Source of the DNA: Frigoribacterium sp. CG_9.8
GTDB lineage: Bacteria; Actinomycetota; Actinomycetes; Actinomycetales; Microbacteriaceae
DNA length: 64,000 nt
Reading direction: 5' to 3'
Assembly: GCF_015751965.1 (NCBI RefSeq)
Contig: NZ_JADOVH010000005.1
Location: 62,001-126,000, forward strand
Shown: piece after piece, positions 59,112 to 64,000 of the stretch
Numbering within the stretch: position 1 is the first letter of the stretch
Layout: every line of letters begins with the position of its first letter
Notes under the pieces: generated by a model
Seen by the model: the letters and a program-made list of their open reading frames with translations, nothing else
What the model was told of the DNA's origin: nothing
The model's database searches: none
Program-made: the position numbers and the translations under genes

Positions 59112-60766
59112 CAGGCGTCGGCACCAGCCCAGCCGAACCCGGAGGAATGGGCCGGGCGAGCGCGATCCTCGCCGCCGGCACGGTCGTCTCACGCGTGCTC
59201 GGGTTCGTGCGCACCATCGTTCTGGTGGCCGCGATCGGCACGACTACGGCGGCCGGAGACGCATTTGCCGTCGGAAACCAGCTGCCGAACAACATCTACG
59301 CCCTCGTCGCCGGCGGGGTGTTGAGTGCGGTACTTGTTCCGCAGATCGTGAAGGCGGCTGCCCATCACGACGGCGGCCAGCAGTTCATCAACCGAATTGT
59401 CACGCTCGGAATCGTCGTATTCGGTCTTGTGACGGTGATCGCGACGCTCGCCGCTCCAGCGCTGGTGTCTCTCTACACGTCCCAGTCGACCTCCGGGCGT
59501 GGGTTCACTCCCGAGCAGGTCTCGCTGGCCATCGGCTTCGCGTACTGGTGCCTTCCCCAGATTTTCTTTTACGCGCTCTACAGCCTGTTGAGTGAGGTGC
59601 TGAATGCCCGACGGATCTTCGGGCCGTTCACGTGGGCGCCGGTGCTCAACAACATCGTCAGCATCGGGGGCCTTGTCGCCTTCATGGCGCTATTCGGCGG
59701 ATCGGCACAGAACGCGTCGGTCTCCGACTGGGGCCCGGGCAAGATCATCCTTCTCGGCGGTGTGACTACGCTCGCTGTCACCGCGCAAGCGCTCGTGCTT
59801 TTCCTGTTCTGGCGTCGCGCTGGGCTGCGCTTCCGCCTCGACTTTCGGTGGCGCGGAGTCGGTCTCGCGGCCACAGGTAAGGCCGCAGGCTGGCTCCTCG
59901 GCATGGTTCTCGTCACCCAGATCGCCGGGGTCTTCCAGAGCCGGATCGCATCGATCGCGTCGGGAAGCCATCCGTCAGTGTTCGCCCTCCAAAACGCCTG
60001 GCTCGTCTTCATGCTGCCCTTTTCCGTCATCGCAGTCTCGATAGTCACCGCCTACTTCACCCGGATGAGCGCACACGCGAGCACCGGCGACCTCCCGGGA
60101 ATCCGTGGGGACCTCTCCGAGTCGCTTCGCTCGATCGGACTGCTCATCGTGTTCGCGACGGTGGCCCTCTGCGTGGTCGCCTTCCCCTTCGCCAGGCTCT
60201 TTACCGACGGCTTCGCCAATGTTGTGGGGCTCGGTCGCATCATCCTCGCGTTTATGCCGGGTCTGATCCTCTACACGGTGCTCTTCGTGCTCCAGCGCGT
60301 CTTCTACTCGCTGGGCGACACCCGCACCCCGTTCCTCGTGCAGTGCGTCCAGTCCACCCTCTTCATCGCGGGGGCGCTCGCCTGCTCTGTGCTCGACACC
60401 GAATGGATTGCTGTCGGGATCGCCGTCGTCACCACCGTCACGTTCGGAATCCAGGCGATTATCACGCTGGTTCTGGTGCGTCGCCGGATCAACGGATTCG
60501 ACGGCCGCCGAGTGGTCTCCCGCTATCTGGTATTCATCGGCTTCGCCCTCGTGGCTGGGGCGGTCGGCTTCGGGCTGCTGCTGCTGCTTGGTGGACTGGA
60601 TGTCGGTGGATTCGCCCAGTCGGGTCGCATCCCTGCCCTCGTGGCCATGATCCTGATCGTCGGCACGATGGGCATCGTCTACCTCGGGCTCCTTGCCGGG
60701 TTCCGCAATCCGGAGCTTGGTGCGGTGACCGGCCTTGTCTCCGCGCGTTTCCGTCGCGGGCGGTAG
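59108..60766 (+). CDS. murJ: Lipid II flippase
   Basis: A 552-residue MATE-like flippase with fourteen hydrophobic segments. The ASAILAAGTVVSRVLGFVRTIVLVAAIG start, QLPNNIYALVAGGVLSAVLVPQIV and RVFYSLGDTRTPF segments are MurJ/MviN signatures. It moves lipid II outward for peptidoglycan synthesis. The long pseudokinase tail of mycobacterial MviN is absent. The start is set by the ATGA overlap with the preceding gene. Confidence 0.95.
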   Translation: MTGVGTSPAEPGGMGRASAILAAGTVVSRVLGFVRTIVLVAAIGTTTAAGDAFAVGNQLPNNIYALVAGGVLSAVLVPQIVKAAAHHDGGQQFINRIVTLGIVVFGLVTVIATLAAPALVSLYTSQSTSGRGFTPEQVSLAIGFAYWCLPQIFFYALYSLLSEVLNARRIFGPFTWAPVLNNIVSIGGLVAFMALFGGSAQNASVSDWGPGKIILLGGVTTLAVTAQALVLFLFWRRAGLRFRLDFRWRGVGLAATGKAAGWLLGMVLVTQIAGVFQSRIASIASGSHPSVFALQNAWLVFMLPFSVIAVSIVTAYFTRMSAHASTGDLPGIRGDLSESLRSIGLLIVFATVALCVVAFPFARLFTDGFANVVGLGRIILAFMPGLILYTVLFVLQRVFYSLGDTRTPFLVQCVQSTLFIAGALACSVLDTEWIAVGIAVVTTVTFGIQAIITLVLVRRRINGFDGRRVVSRYLVFIGFALVAGAVGFGLLLLLGGLDVGGFAQSGRIPALVAMILIVGTMGIVYLGLLAGFRNPELGAVTGLVSARFRRGR

Positions 60767-60891
60767 AGCGCTCCCGGGCACACCCGGTTTGCGGAATATC
60801 GGGCGAATAGGATGTGTTACAGCCTTCAGTGGGACGGGCACGAACCGAACCGACACCACACACATCCGCACCACCTAAGGAGTTGTCTTCG

Positions 60892-61869
60892 TTGCGCCAG
60901 ACCATCATCATCGGCTCCGGTCCTGCCGGCTACACCGCCGCGATCTACGCTGCCCGCGCCAACCTGCGTCCCCTGCTGATCGCAAGCTCGGTTGAGGCCG
61001 GCGGTGAACTCATGAAGACCACGGAGGTGGAGAACTACCCCGGCTTTCCCGAAGGCATCATGGGGCCGGACCTCATGGCCGCATTCCAGGCGCAGGCCGA
61101 GCGATTCGGCACCGAAATCGTGCTCGACGACGTCACCTCCCTCGATCTGAGTGGAGAGGTGAAGACGGTGACCCTGGGCAACGGAGACGTGCACGAAGCG
61201 CTGTCTGTGATTTTCGCCACCGGCTCGGCCTATCGCAAGCTCGGCCTGCCCGATGAAGAACGTCTCAGCGGCTACGGAGTCTCCTGGTGTGCCACCTGCG
61301 ACGGGTTCTTCTTCCGCAACAAGACCATCGCGGTCGTCGGAGGAGGAGATTCCGCGATGGAGGAAGCGAACTTCCTCACCAAGTTCGCCGACAAGGTCTA
61401 CGTGATCCACCGTGGAGCCACGCTGCGCGCGTCCAAGACGATGCAGGACCGTTCCTTTGCAAATCCTAAGATCGAGTTCCTTTTCAATCAGACCGTCGAG
61501 CACATCTACGGCGAAAGCGCGGTCACCGGAGTCGGCCTCCGCAATACGGCGGATGACTCGGAGCTGTCTCTCGACCTCAGCGGACTGTTCATCGCGATCG
61601 GAGCCGACCCGCGCACCCACTTGGTACACGGCATGCTCGACTTCACCGCCGAAGGCACCATCGCAGTTGATGGGCGAAGCTCCCGCACGAACCTTCCAGG
61701 GGTGTTCGCAGCCGGCGACGTGCTCGATCCCACCTACCGCCAGGCTGTCACGGCCGCTGGATCCGGTACGGTGGCCGCCCTCGACGCCGAGCACTACCTG
61801 GCCTCGCTCCCAAAAGAACTGGTGGCGATGGCTGACACCGTTGCCAACACCGAGAAGATCCCGGCCTGA
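60892..61869 (+). CDS. trxB: Thioredoxin reductase
   Basis: A 325-residue NADPH-dependent reductase. FAD motif GSGPAGYTAAIYAARA (near the start), the redox-active CATC in SWCATCDGFFF (~residues 137-147), NADPH-binding VVGGGDSAMEEA and the C-terminal GVFAAGDVLDPTYRQ are present. The TTG start at 60892 is set by AAGGAG nine bases upstream and by similarity beginning at RQTIIIGSG. It reduces TrxA, encoded 30 bp downstream. Confidence 0.95.
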   Translation: MRQTIIIGSGPAGYTAAIYAARANLRPLLIASSVEAGGELMKTTEVENYPGFPEGIMGPDLMAAFQAQAERFGTEIVLDDVTSLDLSGEVKTVTLGNGDVHEALSVIFATGSAYRKLGLPDEERLSGYGVSWCATCDGFFFRNKTIAVVGGGDSAMEEANFLTKFADKVYVIHRGATLRASKTMQDRSFANPKIEFLFNQTVEHIYGESAVTGVGLRNTADDSELSLDLSGLFIAIGADPRTHLVHGMLDFTAEGTIAVDGRSSRTNLPGVFAAGDVLDPTYRQAVTAAGSGTVAALDAEHYLASLPKELVAMADTVANTEKIPA

Positions 61870-61899
61870 CGGCCACTCCCAATCGAAAGAGAGAACACG

Positions 61900-62226
61900 A
61901 TGTCCACTGCGAAAGATGTGACCGACGCCAGCTTCCAGGCTGACGTGCTCGACTCCGAGAAGCTCGTGCTCGTCGACTTCTGGGCTGAATGGTGTGGCCC
62001 GTGTCGCGCCGTCAGCCCAATTCTCGACCAGATCGCGGCGGAGCACTCCGACAAGATCGAGCTCGTCAAGGTCAACGTCGACGACAATATGGAAATTGCT
62101 GCCAAGTACCAGATCACCTCCATTCCCGCGATGAAGCTTTTCAAGGGTGGCGAGGTCGTGAAGAGCGTCATCGGTGCCAAGCCGAAGCCCCAGCTCGAAG
62201 CCGACTTCGCTGAGTGGCTGAAGTAG
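61900..62226 (+). CDS. trxA: Thioredoxin
   Basis: A 108-residue thioredoxin with the active site WCGPC (residues ~30-34) in VDFWAEWCGPCRAVSP, and the cis-proline in ITSIPAMKLFKGG. It is the substrate of TrxB and forms an operon with it. A terminator-like hairpin follows. Confidence 0.97.
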   Translation: MSTAKDVTDASFQADVLDSEKLVLVDFWAEWCGPCRAVSPILDQIAAEHSDKIELVKVNVDDNMEIAAKYQITSIPAMKLFKGGEVVKSVIGAKPKPQLEADFAEWLK

Positions 62227-62249
62227 AACTCACACGACGCTGAGTTCGC

Positions 62250-62277
62250 GGCCCGTTCACAGCAGAGTGAACGGGCC
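62250..62277 (+). terminator. Terminator of trxB-trxA
   Basis: GGCCCGTTCAC (62250-62260) pairs with GTGAACGGGCC (62267-62277) around AGCAGA, 24 bp after the trxA stop. It is followed by CTCTGTCGT, only moderately T-rich. Confidence 0.75.
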
Positions 62278-62334
62278 CTCTGTCGTGCCCCGACTATTCT
62301 TGAAGCTTCATCCCCTGAACAACGCGGAACCCCT

Positions 62335-63651
62335 ATGACTCACGACGTGACAAACGACGGCACGAACCTCGATCCCTGGTACAACAGTTACGCCGACAGA
62401 ACCGCGGGCCTCAGCGCCTCGGAGGTACGCGCGCTGTTCGCCGTGGCATCCCGTCCGGAGGTCGTCTCTCTCGCGGGAGGAATGCCGTTCGTCGCCGCAC
62501 TTCCACCAGAGCTCATCGCCGACGCCTTCGAACGGGTGATGGCGACACAGGGACTGCAGGCTCTCCAGTACAGCTCAGGGCAGGGCGTCCAGTCCCTCCG
62601 CGAGCGAATCCTCGAAGTCATGGAACTCGAGGGCATCCGCGCAAGCGTCGACGATGTCGTTGTGACGACCGGATCCCAGCATGCGCTCGAACTCGTGACA
62701 AAACTCTTCATCAATCCGGGAGACGTTGTGCTCGCGGAAGGTCCGAGCTACGTCACCGCCATGGTGGTATTCAATTCGTTCCAGGCCGACATCAACCATG
62801 TTCCGATGGATGAGCACGGGCTTATCCCGGAGGCGCTTCGCCAGGCGATCGCCCGCCTGACGGCCGCAGGCAAGACGATCAAGTTCCTGTACACCATCCC
62901 CTCGTTTAGCAACCCGGCCGGGGTGACGCTCAGCTGGGAGCGACGCCTCGAAATTCTCGAAATCTGCCATTCCAACGACATTCTGGTGTTGGAAGACAAC
63001 CCCTATGGTTTGTTGTATTTCGACACGCCTCCCCCGCAGGCCATGCGCTCGGTCGATGAAGACGGCGTCGTCTACCTCGGCACCTTCTCGAAGACCCTCG
63101 CGCCGGGGTTTCGCGTCGGCTGGGCTCTCGCACCGCATGCGATCCGTGAAAAACTCATCCTCGCCAACGAAGCGGCCGTCCTCTCGCCAAGCACATTCGG
63201 CCAGCTCATGATCTCTGAATACCTCAACACCGCTGATTGGAAGGCTCAGATCAACACCTTCCGCACGATCTACCGGGAGCGGAGGGACGCGATGCTTGCG
63301 GCCCTCGCAGAATATTTGCCACAGCTGTCCTGGACGGTGCCGCGCGGTGGTTTCTACGTGTGGGTGACCCTGCCCGACTACATGGATTCCAAAGCGATGC
63401 TTCCGCGAGCGATCAAGGAGCTGGTGGCCTACACGCCCGGTACCGCGTTCTATGCGGATGGCAGCGGGCGTAACAACATCCGCCTGTCATTTTGTTATCC
63501 CACCCCCGAGTTCATCCGAGAAGGAATTCGCCGTCTGTCCGTCGTCGTCAACGGTGAACTCGACCTGCTCAACACCTTCTCGCAGACATCGCCGCTTGCG
63601 ACAATTCCCCTCAGGCAGGGAATCGCAAGCCCGCCCGCGAATATCGGATAG
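62335..63651 (+). CDS. PLP-dependent aminotransferase (LysN/2-aminoadipate type)
   Basis: A 438-residue fold-type I aminotransferase, the catalytic part of the MocR family without a DNA-binding domain. Seen: VVSLAGGMPFVAALP, QYSSGQGVQSLRERI, TTGSQHALELVTKLF, PSFSNPAGVTLSWERR, EDNPYGLLYF and the PLP-lysine segment YLGTFSKTLAPGFRVGW. It resembles 2-aminoadipate/kynurenine transaminases; the true substrate is uncertain. This gene regularly lies between trxA and the ParB genes in actinobacteria. The ddl-like gene follows after 3 bp. Confidence 0.88.
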   Translation: MTHDVTNDGTNLDPWYNSYADRTAGLSASEVRALFAVASRPEVVSLAGGMPFVAALPPELIADAFERVMATQGLQALQYSSGQGVQSLRERILEVMELEGIRASVDDVVVTTGSQHALELVTKLFINPGDVVLAEGPSYVTAMVVFNSFQADINHVPMDEHGLIPEALRQAIARLTAAGKTIKFLYTIPSFSNPAGVTLSWERRLEILEICHSNDILVLEDNPYGLLYFDTPPPQAMRSVDEDGVVYLGTFSKTLAPGFRVGWALAPHAIREKLILANEAAVLSPSTFGQLMISEYLNTADWKAQINTFRTIYRERRDAMLAALAEYLPQLSWTVPRGGFYVWVTLPDYMDSKAMLPRAIKELVAYTPGTAFYADGSGRNNIRLSFCYPTPEFIREGIRRLSVVVNGELDLLNTFSQTSPLATIPLRQGIASPPANIG

Positions 63652-63654
63652 CCG

Positions 63655-64000
63655 ATGACCTTCCCCCCCAGGTCCGTCATCGTTCTCGCCGGAGGCATCT
63701 CCCACGAACGGGACGTGTCGCTGCGCAGTGGCCGCCAGGTCGCCGACCGGCTGCAGGAGCACGGGCTGGTGGTGACCCTGAAAGATCCGGATGCCTCGCT
63801 CCTTGCCTTTCTCGCCGACACCCGCCCAGACGTGGTCTGGCCAGCCCTCCACGGCGCAAGCGGTGAGGATGGCGCCCTGCGCGGTCTTCTTGACCTCCTC
63901 AGAATCCCCTGCGTCGGCTCAACCTCGGCCTCTGCCCGCCTCGCCTGGGATAAACCCACCGCGAAGGTTCTCGTCTCCCGCGCCGGAGTGCACACGCCCC
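63655..64000 (+). CDS. D-alanine-D-alanine ligase family protein, 3' truncated
   Basis: The first 115 residues of an ATP-grasp ligase run off the right edge. VIVLAGGISHERDVSLRSGRQVADRL is the ddl start (GGxSxEhxVS with the conserved Glu and Ser), and WPALHGASGEDGALRGLLDLLRIPCVGSTSASARLAWDK is the D-Ala1-binding region. Since the rest is not visible, other peptide ligases of the family are possible. Confidence 0.85.
   Translation, partial: MTFPPRSVIVLAGGISHERDVSLRSGRQVADRLQEHGLVVTLKDPDASLLAFLADTRPDVVWPALHGASGEDGALRGLLDLLRIPCVGSTSASARLAWDKPTAKVLVSRAGVHTP

Noticed and set aside
59975-60874. 299-codon open frame antisense to murJ
   Set aside because: Its product is a charged His/Asp/Glu-rich shadow of murJ with no domain and no ribosome-binding site.
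60826-62046. 406-codon open frame antisense to trxB-trxA
   Set aside because: It covers two certain genes on the other strand and shows no family features; long antisense frames are normal in high-GC DNA.

Overview
The window is a high-GC actinobacterial chromosome segment, most likely from the family Microbacteriaceae. Three things point there: a C50-type carotenoid cluster (crtB-crtI-crtYe-crtYf-crtEb with idi), a proton-pumping microbial rhodopsin, and the gene order dnaB-rplI-rpsR-ssb-rpsF-ino1-pcnA-(DUF6049)-murJ-trxB-trxA-aminotransferase-ddl, which in Actinobacteria usually lies tens of kb from the chromosomal origin. The family assignment is inference from gene content; there is no rRNA in the window.

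Layout. 1-5.5 kb: a truncated amino-acid permease, an FAD-dependent ferredoxin-type reductase, a methyltransferase, a DedA membrane protein and a UMF1-type MFS transporter. 5.7-9.7 kb: five genes overlapping end to end (DoxX-like, small membrane protein, acyl-CoA-dehydrogenase-like flavoprotein, soluble PhnD-like binding protein, TusA-like/radical-SAM fusion). I recognise each fold but no described pathway; this is the best candidate for an undescribed system. 9.7-14.6 kb: the carotenoid cluster with divergent idi. 14.6-15.4 kb: dcd and a tRNA-Gly(CCC). 15.4-25.7 kb: an accessory region beside the tRNA with an ApeA/HEPN-like putative anti-phage gene, nested remnants of IS3, IS30 and IS110 elements, a COG4705/PAP2/acidic secreted protein/two-component group, a broken serine recombinase and a broken surface protein. 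25.8-30.5 kb: an amino-acid permease, the rhodopsin with a divergent MarR regulator, and two small membrane proteins. 30.7-35.1 kb: PIF1-like helicase, an anchored exported protein and a CopD-CtaG fusion. 35.2-39.6 kb: HU, zinc-free ribosomal proteins S14/L33/L28, Zur and ZnuABC, a zinc-economy neighbourhood. 39.8-44.5 kb: a hisC-like aminotransferase and a branched-chain 2-oxoacid dehydrogenase operon. 44.6-50 kb: small membrane proteins, a WXG-like protein with a hydrolase, a low-MW phosphatase and purB. 50.2-64 kb: the conserved origin-proximal block, ending inside a D-alanine-D-alanine ligase gene.

How the genes work together. The carotenoid genes and the rhodopsin are both light-related, but no retinal-forming oxygenase, lycopene beta-cyclase beyond CrtYe/Yf, or GGPP synthase is present here, so those steps must be encoded elsewhere. 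The zinc block pairs uptake (ZnuABC) with cysteine-free ribosomal protein forms under a Fur/Zur regulator. Many operons are translationally coupled by ATGA/GTGA overlaps, which fixed several starts.
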